Of a stretch of DNA of 62,378 bases, positions 32,046 through 40,088 are shown in pieces. The stretch comes from SIG673 sp045653945. GTDB taxonomy: Bacteria > Bacillota > Clostridia > Oscillospirales > CAG-272. The translations under genes were made by a program, and so were the position numbers. Each line of letters begins with the position of its first letter. Position 1 is the stretch's first letter. Location: the NCBI GenBank assembly GCA_045653945.1, contig JAZOML010000025.1, forward strand, positions 1-62,378, given 5' to 3'. Under the pieces are notes generated by a model, which saw only the letters and a list, made by a program, of their open reading frames with translations, was not told where the DNA came from and did no database searches.

Positions 32046-32671
32046 TTTTTTCTGCCGTATTCCTTTGGCAAGTCCTCAGCACAGGCATAATGTGAATGTC
32101 CGACGAAAAGGCATATTATACTCGGCTCGTTTATAAGCTCTATTTCCTCTTTTGTATAGCAGGGTTTAAAATAATGAGAGCAAAGAATAATTTTTTTGCC
32201 CTTATTTTCATCAATAATTTTGCGAATTTCGTTTACGCGCGGCGGCGTGTACGTGCCGTCGCTATGCTCGGCAGGGTCAAGGTCAGCCCCGTAGCTATCC
32301 CACATAATAAAGACGGTATCATCTATTACTACTTCGCCGTTTCGTGAGTTCCCCGTTATCTTTTGCCAACCCTCTTCACCGTACTGCTCGTGATTGCCTG
32401 CCAAAGCAAAATACGGTGCAGGAAATTTACATACGTACTTTTCAAAAAAACGTGCGGTATAGCTTTCGCCCTTTGAAAGGAGAGTCCCCTTTGAAAACCA
32501 TCCCCAATGGTCAAGTGAGTAATCTCCAAGCATAAGTATATAATCAATAGGGTGTTTTTGGTGCTCTTCGTTTATTTGATTTACAAGGCGTATTGCCTTT
32601 TCGTCTATTGAAATTTCACCGTAGCTATCCTGACAGTAGTGAAAATCGCTTATAAATAGTATTCTTTTCAT
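32042..32671 (-). CDS. Metallophosphoesterase, interrupted by an A7 frameshift
   Basis: 209 residues with the calcineurin-like metal motifs in order: SDFHY, GDYSLDH, GNHEQYG, SHYF and GHSH. The frame ends in GRKK-stop at A7 (32045-32051 on the minus strand). A -1 slip, or one extra A, gives GRKKMIHCGSFAG and the final 61 residues, for about 270 in total. It starts 3 bp after the TetR gene with an RBS GGGAG. Cyclic or dinucleotide phosphodiesterase activity is possible; substrate unknown. Confidence 0.82.
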   Translation of the reverse strand: MKRILFISDFHYCQDSYGEISIDEKAIRLVNQINEEHQKHPIDYILMLGDYSLDHWGWFSKGTLLSKGESYTARFFEKYVCKFPAPYFALAGNHEQYGEEGWQKITGNSRNGEVVIDDTVFIMWDSYGADLDPAEHSDGTYTPPRVNEIRKIIDENKGKKIILCSHYFKPCYTKEEIELINEPSIICLFVGHSHYACAEDLPKEYGRKK

Positions 32672-32674
32672 TTT

Positions 32675-33241
32675 TTATTCTCCCGTTATAGCGCAAAAGA
32701 AATATTCGTTTATCTTCTCAGCTGTTAAGGTCATACCCGTTTCAGTCCAATACCGCAGTGCTTCAAGAAAGGTGCTTGCTATGTGATTTATAGCATAGTC
32801 CTGAGGTAATCGTTTCGATATTTTGTCATCAAAGAGTGAGATATTGACTTTAACGAGTTTTATAAGGTCTGCCTTAAAATACTTGATAAATAGCTCTCCG
32901 CTGCTACCTGAAATTAGCTTTAAAATGCCATTATCGTTCTTTTGAAAATGTCTGAAAAGATGCAAAAACACAGTATCGGATGCATCACAGTCGAAAATAT
33001 GACTGTGTGCTCTACTGTTCCCCATAGCACTTTCAAGCACGTGTTCAAAAAGCTCCGAGCAAAGCTCACGCAAAAGGAAATCCTTTGTTTCAAAATGTGC
33101 GTAAAAGGTTGCTCTACCAACGTCTGCCTGCTCAATTACCTCGCTTATGGTTATGTTTTCAAAGCTCTTTTTTGAAAGAAGTTCGGTAAATGCCGAAAAA
33201 ATCGCTTCTCGCGTCTTTCTTCTTCGTCTATCCATAGCCAT
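32675..33241 (-). CDS. TetR-family transcriptional regulator
   Basis: 188 residues. N-terminal HTH (about 10-55) with RRKTREAIFSAFTELLSKKS and VGRATFYAHF; the C-terminal half resembles the TetR_C_7-type ligand domain. The better-spaced start may be the second ATG (MDRRRRK), 6 bp downstream. It is divergent from a CDF metal exporter across a 163-bp region with several palindromes, and upstream of the metallophosphoesterase in one operon. Likely represses both sides. Confidence 0.88.
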   Translation of the reverse strand: MAMDRRRRKTREAIFSAFTELLSKKSFENITISEVIEQADVGRATFYAHFETKDFLLRELCSELFEHVLESAMGNSRAHSHIFDCDASDTVFLHLFRHFQKNDNGILKLISGSSGELFIKYFKADLIKLVKVNISLFDDKISKRLPQDYAINHIASTFLEALRYWTETGMTLTAEKINEYFFCAITGE

Positions 33242-33264
33242 TTTCTCCGTACATTTTCATTTTT

Positions 33265-33282
33265 TTGTTCGAAACTGAACAA
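33265..33282. promoter_or_regulatory. Inverted repeat TTGTTC-N6-GAACAA (candidate TetR operator)
   Basis: A perfect 6-bp inverted repeat in the tetR leader. It shares the GAAC/GTTC core with the second site at 33334-33346. Confidence 0.45.
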
Positions 33283-33299
33283 TTAAAAAAATTAATATG

Positions 33300-33327
33300 T
33301 TGATTTATTTTCTTACTGTGGTACAAT
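33300..33327 (+). promoter_or_regulatory. Promoter of the CDF exporter gene
   Basis: TTGATT (33300-33305), a 16-bp spacer and TACAAT (33322-33327). The -10 box is inside the palindrome GGTA-N6-TACC (33320-33333). Confidence 0.6.
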
Positions 33328-33333
33328 AATACC

Positions 33334-33346
33334 GAACAAAGTGTTC
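33334..33346. promoter_or_regulatory. Inverted repeat GAACA-AAG-TGTTC at the CDF promoter (candidate TetR operator)
   Basis: A perfect 5-3-5 palindrome near the expected transcription start of the CDF gene and downstream of the tetR promoter, placed to repress both. Confidence 0.5.
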
Positions 33347-33360
33347 TGTATTTGGTAATT

Positions 33361-33389
33361 ATTATACCACATTTCAGTTAAATAGTCAA
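33361..33389 (-). promoter_or_regulatory. Promoter of the TetR gene
   Basis: TTGACT (33384-33389), a 17-bp spacer and TATAAT (33361-33366) on the minus strand. The leader would cross all the palindromes of this region. Confidence 0.65.
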
Positions 33390-33404
33390 GGGGGATGTTG
33401 TTTT

Positions 33405-34298
33405 ATGGAAGCAAAGAAAAATATACTCATTGCTTTTTTACTTAATTTAGGGTTTTCGCTCTTTGAACTTATCGGCGGTATGCTTTGCGGAAGCGTGGCT
33501 ATAATTTCCGACGCTCTTCACGATTTTGGGGATGCGTTTTCGCTCGGAATAGCTTTTTTTCTTGAAAAAAAGAGCTTACGTCAACCCGATAAGCATTACA
33601 CGTTTGGATATGGCAGGTTTTCGGTGCTTGGCGGTCTTATAACCACCTGCATACTGATTTTCGGCTCGGTTGCAGTTATTTTCGGTGCAATTTCAAGAGC
33701 CTTTGATCCTGTACCGATAAATTATGACGGTATGATAATTTTTGCTATTATAGGTACATTTGTAAATCTCTGCGCAGTTTTCTTTACCAGACACGCATCT
33801 TCTATTAACGAAAGGTCGGTTAATCTCCATATGCTTGAGGACGTGCTTGGGTGGATAGTTGTTCTTATTGGTGCTGTGCTTATGCGTTTTACCGATTTTG
33901 CTCTGATTGACACCTTAATTTCTATTGCTGTCGCAATTTTTATACTGATAAATGGACTTAAAAATCTTATAGAAATTATGAGAATTTTCCTTTTGAAAAC
34001 GCCAAAAGGCGTATGTATTGAGGAAATTACCGAGCATTTGCTTGAAATTGAAGGAATTACCGATATACATCACGTTCATTTATGGAGCATTGACGGACAA
34101 AGCGTCTATGCTACCTTACACGCGGTTATAAGCGGTGATGCATATAACGTAAAGCAAAAAATAAAAGAAGAGCTTTTGCATTTAGGGATTGTCCACGCAA
34201 CCGTAGAAACGGAAAACGAGGGTGAGGTGTGCAATCAAAGAGAGTGCAAAATCACACCTTGTGAGCATCACACACATCATCACGGACATCACCATTAA
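33405..34298 (+). CDS. Cation diffusion facilitator (CDF) metal exporter
   Basis: 297 residues with six membrane helices. The metal site SDALHDFGD in helix 2 and HMLEDVLGWIVV in helix 5 give the paired HxxxD motifs of Zn2+-type CDFs. The cytoplasmic domain follows (about 205-280) with HVHLWSIDG. The C-terminus is a His-rich tail (HHTHHHGHHH), fitting zinc, cobalt or cadmium binding. RBS AAGGGGGA. Divergent from tetR, which probably controls it. Confidence 0.93.
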   Translation: MEAKKNILIAFLLNLGFSLFELIGGMLCGSVAIISDALHDFGDAFSLGIAFFLEKKSLRQPDKHYTFGYGRFSVLGGLITTCILIFGSVAVIFGAISRAFDPVPINYDGMIIFAIIGTFVNLCAVFFTRHASSINERSVNLHMLEDVLGWIVVLIGAVLMRFTDFALIDTLISIAVAIFILINGLKNLIEIMRIFLLKTPKGVCIEEITEHLLEIEGITDIHHVHLWSIDGQSVYATLHAVISGDAYNVKQKIKEELLHLGIVHATVETENEGEVCNQRECKITPCEHHTHHHGHHH

Positions 34299-34299
34299 G

Positions 34300-34337
34300 T
34301 AAAAAAACTGATTTCATAACGAAATCAGTTTTTTCTG
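34300..34337. terminator. Bidirectional terminator between the CDF and ECF genes
   Basis: The perfect stem AAAAAACTGATTTC / GAAATCAGTTTTTT has a 5-nt loop. It overlaps the 3' end of the ECF S-component gene. Confidence 0.9.
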
Positions 34338-34855
34338 TTTTTTGTATACTGTGTTGCCACCATAACCGCAGGAATAACAATCAGTTGAATAGCTATTCCG
34401 GGTATGGCATTAAAAATAACTCCCGAGAAGAACGCCTTGATGGCAAATCCGTTGCCGTTTAAATTAAGGAGTATAATTTCCGCTATGCACCTAATAATTC
34501 GCCCAAGCACCATTGAAATCAAAAGCGAGCAGTAAAGTCCTGCCAACCTTTGCTTTTTAAAGCAGGCATATAAAAGTGCAACGGTAATTCCATAGGTCGC
34601 CATTTCAAAGGCTACCGCTATTGCAGTCGGATACATTACGGGTACGGAAAATATAAGCGATCTTGCTATCGGCAAAATAAATCCAAGAGCACCGCCGTAT
34701 TTCCAGCCGCATATAAGTCCGCACAAAAATACAGGTATATGCATCGGCAAAAGAATTTTACCTATAACAGGGATTTGTCCCGTTAGCATAGGTAAAACGA
34801 AGCCTATCGCCAAAAACATAGCGAAAAGGACTAATTTTTTTATACGTTCATTCAT
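34325..34855 (-). CDS. ECF transporter substrate-binding (S) component
   Basis: 176 residues with about six hydrophobic helices and the S-component pattern LPMHIPVFLCGLICGWKYG in helices 2-3. It imports a vitamin or similar small molecule together with the shared EcfA1A2T module, which is not in this window. Substrate specificity cannot be read. A weak RBS and no convincing promoter; upstream lies a hairpin-rich stretch after tRNA-Trp. Confidence 0.85.
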   Translation of the reverse strand: MNERIKKLVLFAMFLAIGFVLPMLTGQIPVIGKILLPMHIPVFLCGLICGWKYGGALGFILPIARSLIFSVPVMYPTAIAVAFEMATYGITVALLYACFKKQRLAGLYCSLLISMVLGRIIRCIAEIILLNLNGNGFAIKAFFSGVIFNAIPGIAIQLIVIPAVMVATQYTKNRKN

Positions 34856-34933
34856 TTTTAATTTCCCAATAACTTATCAATAGTCCTATTTTTGAATTTA
34901 ATTTAATTTATTTTTATAGTAAAAGCTTATCTC

Positions 34934-35040
34934 CTTATATAACCAAATGCTCATTGGTGCGTAATGAGATACGAGTGCGACGCACCGACATTGATTATAT
35001 ACGCCGCACTCAGTGCGTCGATGATATGCCAAGCCTGCGG
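34934..35040 (-). repeat. Modular hairpin-rich intergenic element
   Basis: In the minus-strand reading, CCAAA near the start pairs with TTTGG near the end, enclosing three stems: CCAA/TTGG, CGACGCAC/GTGCGTCG and CTCATT/AATGAG. It sits between the tRNA-Trp terminator and the ECF gene. No ORF or known riboswitch consensus is recognised. Confidence 0.45.
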
Positions 35041-35051
35041 TTTGGATAAAA

Positions 35052-35083
35052 AAAAGAACGAAGCGATTTCTTCGTTCTTTTTT
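35052..35083 (-). terminator. tRNA-Trp terminator
   Basis: The perfect stem AAAGAACGAAG / CTTCGTTCTTT is followed on the minus strand by a T run, directly after the CCA end. Confidence 0.9.
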
Positions 35084-35157
35084 TGGCAGGGGCACTAGGA
35101 GTTGAACCCAGCTCAGGAGTTTTGGAGACTCTTATTCTACCGATGAACTATGCCCCT
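35084..35157 (-). tRNA. tRNA-Trp (anticodon CCA)
   Basis: 74 nt with encoded CCA. Acceptor AGGGGCA/TGCCCCT, anticodon loop CTCCAAA (CCA), T-stem CTGGG/CCTAG with loop TTCAACT, discriminator G. The first anticodon-stem pair is an A-C mismatch. An extended -10 (TGC-TATAAT, 35173-35178) lies upstream. Confidence 0.95.
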
Positions 35158-35238
35158 CTATTTGACTGTACTATTATAGCACAGTCAAGTTTGGTTTTGT
35201 TTAACTAGATGTAGAGTTTATTTGAACAAAATGTTACT

Positions 35239-36555
35239 TTAATCGTTTACGTATTCGTGGTAGATAGCGTTCATTGCTTTTTCAAAATCGCACTCGTCTA
35301 CACCGATGATAATATTAAGCTCACTTGAGCCCTGGTCTATCATACGGATATTAACGTCTGCCTTTGCTATCGAACCGAAAATTCTTGCCGCAGTTCCCTT
35401 TGCGTTCTGCATACCGCGTCCAACAACCGCAATAAGTGCAATTCCGTCATTAACTGCAATATGGTCAGGGTTAACAGCAGCGGTGAGCTTTTCAATTATG
35501 CGATCACGCTTTCCATTAAGAACGTCGCTTGCTACAACAACAGTCATTGTATCAACGCCGGAAGGAAGGTGTTCAAAGGAAATATTCTCTCTTTCAAGTA
35601 CTTCAAGAACACGGCGACCAAATCCGATTTCGGAGTTCATCATATCCTTCTCAATAAATATGGTGGAAAAGCCGTGCTTACCTGCGATACCCGTAATAAC
35701 CTTTTGATGGTCGTAGCCCTCGCTCTTTGCAACAATCATAGTACCTGCCTGCTCGGGTTGGTTGGTATTTCTGATATTTATCGGGATACCCGCCTTGCGA
35801 ACAGGGAAAATGGCGTCCTCGTGAAGAACGGTTGCACCCATATAGGAAAGCTCACGGAGCTCACGGTAGGTTATCTTGGAAATGGTGCAGGGGTCTTTAA
35901 CAACACGGGGGTCAGCCATAAGGAAGCCGTTAACGTCGGTCCAGTTCTCGTAGAGGTCAGCCTCTACTGCACGTGCGACTATTGAACCCGTAATATCGGA
36001 GCCGCCGCGACTAAAGGTTTTAATCGTGTCGTTAGGCATAATTCCGTAAAAGCCCGGAATTACTGCGTTTTCGTTTTGCTTCAAAACCTCGGAAAGAACC
36101 TCGTTGGTTTTTTCGGAATCAAGTGTTCCGTCCTCGTTAAAGAATATTACGTCGGCTGCGTCAATAAACTTATAACCGAGAGCCTTTGCAAGAACCTTAC
36201 CGCTGAGGTATTCTCCGCGACTTGCTGCGTAGTCTCTTCCTGCCTTATGAATCATTGAGTTTTTGATATGCTCAAACTCTGCACTGAGGTCAAGCTCAAC
36301 ACCGAGGTCTGCGATAATGGTGTTATATCTATCCATTATAACAGCAAAAGCCTCGTCTATGTTCTCACCCTTTGCGGCAAGCTCATAGCAACGGTAAAGA
36401 AGGTCGGTTACCTTAATATCGTCCTTGCATCTTTTACCGGGTGCGGAGGGAACGACGTACTTTCTATCGTTTTCAGCGTTGATAATTTTAATTACTTTGC
36501 GGAATTGATTGGCGTCAGCCAAAGAGCTACCGCCGAATTTTACTACCTTAACCAT
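35239..36555 (-). CDS. Aspartate kinase
   Basis: Phosphorylates aspartate, the first step to lysine, threonine and methionine. The 438 residues start with the signature VVKFGGSSLADANQFRK. The kinase domain (about 1-290) includes FSRGGSDITGSIVA and TDVNGFLMADPRVV, and two C-terminal ACT domains follow (about 305-438) for feedback control. RBS AGGAG. The leader is short (about 30 nt), so there is no lysine riboswitch or T-box. Monocistronic. Confidence 0.95.
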   Translation of the reverse strand: MVKVVKFGGSSLADANQFRKVIKIINAENDRKYVVPSAPGKRCKDDIKVTDLLYRCYELAAKGENIDEAFAVIMDRYNTIIADLGVELDLSAEFEHIKNSMIHKAGRDYAASRGEYLSGKVLAKALGYKFIDAADVIFFNEDGTLDSEKTNEVLSEVLKQNENAVIPGFYGIMPNDTIKTFSRGGSDITGSIVARAVEADLYENWTDVNGFLMADPRVVKDPCTISKITYRELRELSYMGATVLHEDAIFPVRKAGIPINIRNTNQPEQAGTMIVAKSEGYDHQKVITGIAGKHGFSTIFIEKDMMNSEIGFGRRVLEVLERENISFEHLPSGVDTMTVVVASDVLNGKRDRIIEKLTAAVNPDHIAVNDGIALIAVVGRGMQNAKGTAARIFGSIAKADVNIRMIDQGSSELNIIIGVDECDFEKAMNAIYHEYVND

Positions 36556-36592
36556 TTTAAAACTCCTAAAAAATTATAATTAGCCATATTCT

Positions 36593-36621
36593 ATTATATT
36601 CAAGTATGTATATTTTGTCAA
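36593..36621 (-). promoter_or_regulatory. Aspartate kinase promoter
   Basis: TTGACA (36616-36621), a 17-bp spacer and TATAAT (36593-36598) on the minus strand. Confidence 0.85.
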
Positions 36622-36712
36622 GAAAAATATATTCAAATTGACGATTTGCACATCAATTCATAGCAAAAAATATGCTATTTTATCACTTTTGTCGAGCAAA
36701 AAAGGAGTTTTT

Positions 36713-37270
36713 ATGCCAAAGATTAAAATCAGTTTAACCAGCTTAATTCTGCTTCCGCCCGTGATATTTGATCCCAGCGGTCAGACACTTGCGGCGCTTA
36801 TTTCCGCATTTTTACACGAGTGCGGACATCTTGCCGTAATTTTTATTGCGGGAATTGGTGCAAGTGAGGTGAGAGTAACTCCATACGGGCTTGAAATCGA
36901 AACAAGACGTAAATACCGTAGTTTTTTTGAAGAGTTACTTGTAAGCTTGGCGGGGTGTACGGTTAATTTTCTTATCTTTTTAACGTTTTGGCGTACTACG
37001 GGTTTGATACAAAGCATAGCCTATGCCTCTCTTGTCTTTGGAATTCTCAATGTCCTGCCTATAATTTCGCTTGATGGCGGAGAGGCACTTCGCGCATTTT
37101 TTTCTATTTTTCTTTCACACCGATTAGCAGAGAGAGTAAGCCGTTGTGTATCCTTTATTACTCTGCTTATGCTATGGGTTCTTGCCGTTTACATATTTCT
37201 TTTTTCGGGATACAACTACTCTCTTTTTATAATGGCGGTCTGGCTTTTTGGCAAAATTTACTGCACATAA
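36713..37270 (+). CDS. M50-type site-2 protease homologue (SpoIVFB-like)
   Basis: 185 residues from the ATG at 36713 with AAAGGAG upstream; the longer frame from TTG 36638 is not supported. Intramembrane metalloprotease features: HECGH (HExxH) in an early membrane helix and NVLPIISLDGGEAL giving the third metal ligand (LDGG). About five or six hydrophobic segments, no CBS or PDZ domain. Similar small M50 proteins process sporulation sigma factors (SpoIVFB), but no sporulation gene is adjacent. Confidence 0.85.
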   Translation: MPKIKISLTSLILLPPVIFDPSGQTLAALISAFLHECGHLAVIFIAGIGASEVRVTPYGLEIETRRKYRSFFEELLVSLAGCTVNFLIFLTFWRTTGLIQSIAYASLVFGILNVLPIISLDGGEALRAFFSIFLSHRLAERVSRCVSFITLLMLWVLAVYIFLFSGYNYSLFIMAVWLFGKIYCT

Positions 37271-37297
37271 AAAAGCACCCGACGGGTGCTTTTTTAT
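37270..37297. terminator. Terminator of the pyrH-polC-his run and of the M50 gene
   Basis: The perfect stem AAAAAGCACCCG / CGGGTGCTTTTT is bidirectional and overlaps the stop codons of both convergent genes. It ends the 18-kb minus-strand gene run. Confidence 0.9.
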
Positions 37298-37956
37298 CAG
37301 GTATTTCTGTCAACAACCTTCATTTTTTTGAGGTTGCCAATCTTTTTGGAGCGTTTTTCAAGCTCGGCGAGTACGTCGTCAAGCGGAAGCTCACAAATAT
37401 TCATCATTACCATAAGGTGGTAAATAAGGTCGTTTACCTCGCCGTTAAGCTCGGTCTTGTCGCCGTTTTTAGCGGCGATAATCGTTTCGGCGCACTCCTC
37501 ACCAACCTTTTTGAGCACCTTATCAAGTCCCTTTTCAAAGAGGTAGCAGGTATATGAGCCTTCCTCGGGATTTGCTTTTCTATCGGCAATAACTGCTTCA
37601 AGGCTTACCAGCGGATTTGCCTCGGGCACTTCCTCATTTTCGACAATAGTACGGTAAAAGCAGCTTCTGTTACCCGTATGGCAGGCAGCTCCGTTTTGCT
37701 CTACGTAAACGAGCAGGGTGTCCTCGTCGCAATCGTAGTCAAGCTTAACAACTCTTTGGGTGTGTCCTGACGTTGCGCCCTTATTCCAAAGCTCCTTACG
37801 GCTTCTGCTGTAAAACCAAGTATATCCTGTTTCAAGGGTTTTACCAAGCGACTCCTCGTTCATATATGCGAGCATAAGTACCTCTTTGGTCTTATAGTCC
37901 TGAACTATTGCGGGGATAAGCTCGCCCTTTACAAAAAATTTCTTTAAATCTTCCAT
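37297..37956 (-). CDS. hisIE: Bifunctional phosphoribosyl-AMP cyclohydrolase / phosphoribosyl-ATP diphosphatase
   Basis: Steps 2 and 3 of histidine synthesis in one 219-residue protein. The HisI domain (about 1-115) shows LMLAYMNEESL, TWFYSRSRKELWNKG and the zinc ligands CHTGNRSCFYR. The HisE domain (about 125-205) shows EGSYTCYLFEKGLDKVLKKV and the acidic helix GEECAETIIAAK. Last gene of the operon, 12 bp after hisF. Confidence 0.97.
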   Translation of the reverse strand: MEDLKKFFVKGELIPAIVQDYKTKEVLMLAYMNEESLGKTLETGYTWFYSRSRKELWNKGATSGHTQRVVKLDYDCDEDTLLVYVEQNGAACHTGNRSCFYRTIVENEEVPEANPLVSLEAVIADRKANPEEGSYTCYLFEKGLDKVLKKVGEECAETIIAAKNGDKTELNGEVNDLIYHLMVMMNICELPLDDVLAELEKRSKKIGNLKKMKVVDRNT

Positions 37957-37968
37957 TAGTGTTTCCTC

Positions 37969-38724
37969 TTACTTTCTTACGGGAATATTGTAGCCGTCAA
38001 GATACTCTTTTACCTGACCGACGGTTAATTCTTTATAGTGAAAAAGCGATGCGGCAAGTGCGGCATCTGCGTTTGCCTGCGTAAATACGTCTTTAAAGTG
38101 CGACAGTGCTCCGCCGCCGCCCGATGCTATAACTGGTATTGACACTGCATCGGTAACAGCTTTTGTAAGTTCAATATCAAAGCCTGCCTTTGTACCGTCT
38201 GCGTCCATACTGGTAAGCAGAATTTCGCCTGCGCCAAGCTTTTGAGCCTCGACTGCCCACTCAATAGCATCAATTCCCGTATCAATTCTTCCGCCGTTTA
38301 TATAGACGTGAAAGCCCTGCTCGGTCTTTTTAGCGTCAATTGCGATAACAACGCATTGGTTACCAAATTTATCAGCCGCGCGTGAGAGCAGATATTTATC
38401 CTTTACCGCAGCGGAGTTTACCGCAACCTTATCCGCTCCTGCAAGAAGTATGGTCCGGAAGTCCTCAACGGATCTAATTCCGCCGCCAACTGTAAGCGGC
38501 ATAAATACCTCTCTTGCGGTTCGTTCAACGACGTCAACTATCGTTTTTCTTTCCTCGTTTGATGCGGTTATATCAAGGAAAACAAGCTCGTCCGCTCCCT
38601 GCTCATTATAGAGGCGAGCCGCCTCAACGGGGTCGCCTGCATCACGCAGGTTTACGAAATTCGTTCCTTTCACCACTCTGCCGTTTTTTACGTCAAGGCA
38701 GGGAATAATTCTCTTTGTTATCAT
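37969..38724 (-). CDS. hisF: Imidazole glycerol phosphate synthase cyclase subunit
   Basis: TIM-barrel partner of HisH. The 251 residues start with the signature RIIPCLDVKNGRVVKG (catalytic Asp) and contain TVGGGIRSVEDF and VIASGGGGALSHF phosphate-binding loops. Uses ammonia from HisH to form imidazole glycerol phosphate and AICAR. 3 bp after hisA. Confidence 0.98.
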   Translation of the reverse strand: MITKRIIPCLDVKNGRVVKGTNFVNLRDAGDPVEAARLYNEQGADELVFLDITASNEERKTIVDVVERTAREVFMPLTVGGGIRSVEDFRTILLAGADKVAVNSAAVKDKYLLSRAADKFGNQCVVIAIDAKKTEQGFHVYINGGRIDTGIDAIEWAVEAQKLGAGEILLTSMDADGTKAGFDIELTKAVTDAVSIPVIASGGGGALSHFKDVFTQANADAALAASLFHYKELTVGQVKEYLDGYNIPVRK

Positions 38725-38727
38725 AGC

Positions 38728-39444
38728 TTATCCCCTCACTATCCGTAATGCTTCGGTCAGAACAAGTGTACCGCTATAAAGCGATTTTCCACAAATTGCT
38801 CCATAAAGGTTCATATCCTTTAATGCTCTTATATCGTCTGCGGTCTTAATTCCGCCGCTTGCGGTTATATCACAGCTAACACTTTCGGAAAGTGCTTTGA
38901 GCATTTCAAGGTTTGGACCTTTTAGCGAGCCATCGCGGCTTATATCGGTGAAAATTATATTCTTAACACCAAGTTTTTCGCACTCACGGGCGAAGTCTAT
39001 GTAGTCAACGTCGCTATCTGACGTCCAGCCCGAAACACTGACCTTGCCGTTTCTTGCATCAATACCAACCGCAATACGCTCTCCGTAAAGCTCAAGCGCC
39101 TTTGTAAGCAGAGCCTTATCGTTTATTGCGGCAGTGCCGAGAATTACACGGTGAACACCGTTTTCAAGGTAGGTTTTTATGGTATCAAGGCTTCTGATAC
39201 CACCGCCAACCTCTATTATCATATCAACGCTATCGACTATCTTTTTAATTGTTTCATATCCGTCGGGCTTACCCGATTTTGCACCCGTTAGGTCAACCAG
39301 ATGCAAATATTTTGCGCCTGCGCCTTCAAATTCCTTTGCCGCTACCACAGGGTCAAGTGCAACCCTTTCAGCTGTGTTATAATCTCCCTGATAAAGTCTT
39401 ACCGCTTTACCGTCAAGAATATCTATTGCAGGTAAAATAACCAT
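38728..39444 (-). CDS. hisA: ProFAR isomerase
   Basis: Amadori isomerase of histidine synthesis, paralogous to HisF. 238 residues with ILPAIDILDGKAVRLYQGD (catalytic Asp), EVGGGIRSLDTI, TDISRDGSLKGPN (second Asp) and TASGGIKTADDI. Located between hisH and hisF in the operon. Confidence 0.98.
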   Translation of the reverse strand: MVILPAIDILDGKAVRLYQGDYNTAERVALDPVVAAKEFEGAGAKYLHLVDLTGAKSGKPDGYETIKKIVDSVDMIIEVGGGIRSLDTIKTYLENGVHRVILGTAAINDKALLTKALELYGERIAVGIDARNGKVSVSGWTSDSDVDYIDFARECEKLGVKNIIFTDISRDGSLKGPNLEMLKALSESVSCDITASGGIKTADDIRALKDMNLYGAICGKSLYSGTLVLTEALRIVRG

Positions 39445-39461
39445 TGTTTTATGCCTTTCGT

Positions 39462-40082
39462 TTATACCAAGTCCTTGAAGTTTGTGAGCAGTTTAAGTCC
39501 GTTTTCACCGCTCTTTTCGGGGTGGAACTGAGTGCCGTAGACGTTGCCGCTTGCAACAACCGCCGTTACCTCTTCGCCGTAGTCGGTTGTGTATGCGAGT
39601 TGTTTTCTATCCTTACAAACACCCATATACGAGTGAACAAAGTAAAAGCACGAGCCGTCGGGAATATCCTTTAACAAGGGGGACGCATTTACGGTTTTAA
39701 TTCCGTTATAGCCTATATGCGGAATTTTGTAGGTTTTATCCGTCTGTCCCGCTATAAGCTTAATAACCTCGCCTTTAATAAAGCCAAGTCCTGCGCATTC
39801 CTTAAATTCGTAGCTTTTTTCAAAAAGAAGCTGCATACCAAGGCAGATGCCAAGCAGTGGCTTTTTCTCTGTTTCCGTTTTTATAAATTCGGGGAAATTA
39901 AGGCTTTGCAGTCTTTCTATCGCATCAGGAAACGCTCCAACACCCGGTAAAATAAGGGCGTCAGCCATCGAAAGCTCCTTTTTATCGTCGGAAATAAAGC
40001 AGTTTGCCCCAATGTATTTCAGCGCATTTTCAACGGAGTGGAGGTTACCCATACCGTAATCAATAATACCAATTTTTTTCAT
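39462..40082 (-). CDS. hisH: Imidazole glycerol phosphate synthase glutaminase subunit
   Basis: Class I glutamine amidotransferase of 206 residues. The nucleophile elbow LLGICLGMQLLF carries the catalytic Cys and GTQFHPEKSG the His-Glu pair. Supplies ammonia through a tunnel to HisF. 6 bp after hisB. Confidence 0.98.
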   Translation of the reverse strand: MKKIGIIDYGMGNLHSVENALKYIGANCFISDDKKELSMADALILPGVGAFPDAIERLQSLNFPEFIKTETEKKPLLGICLGMQLLFEKSYEFKECAGLGFIKGEVIKLIAGQTDKTYKIPHIGYNGIKTVNASPLLKDIPDGSCFYFVHSYMGVCKDRKQLAYTTDYGEEVTAVVASGNVYGTQFHPEKSGENGLKLLTNFKDLV

Positions 40083-40088
40083 ATCCGT

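Noticed and set aside
36556..36592. Lysine riboswitch or T-box before aspartate kinase
   Set aside because: The predicted leader is only about 30 nt and has no such structure.
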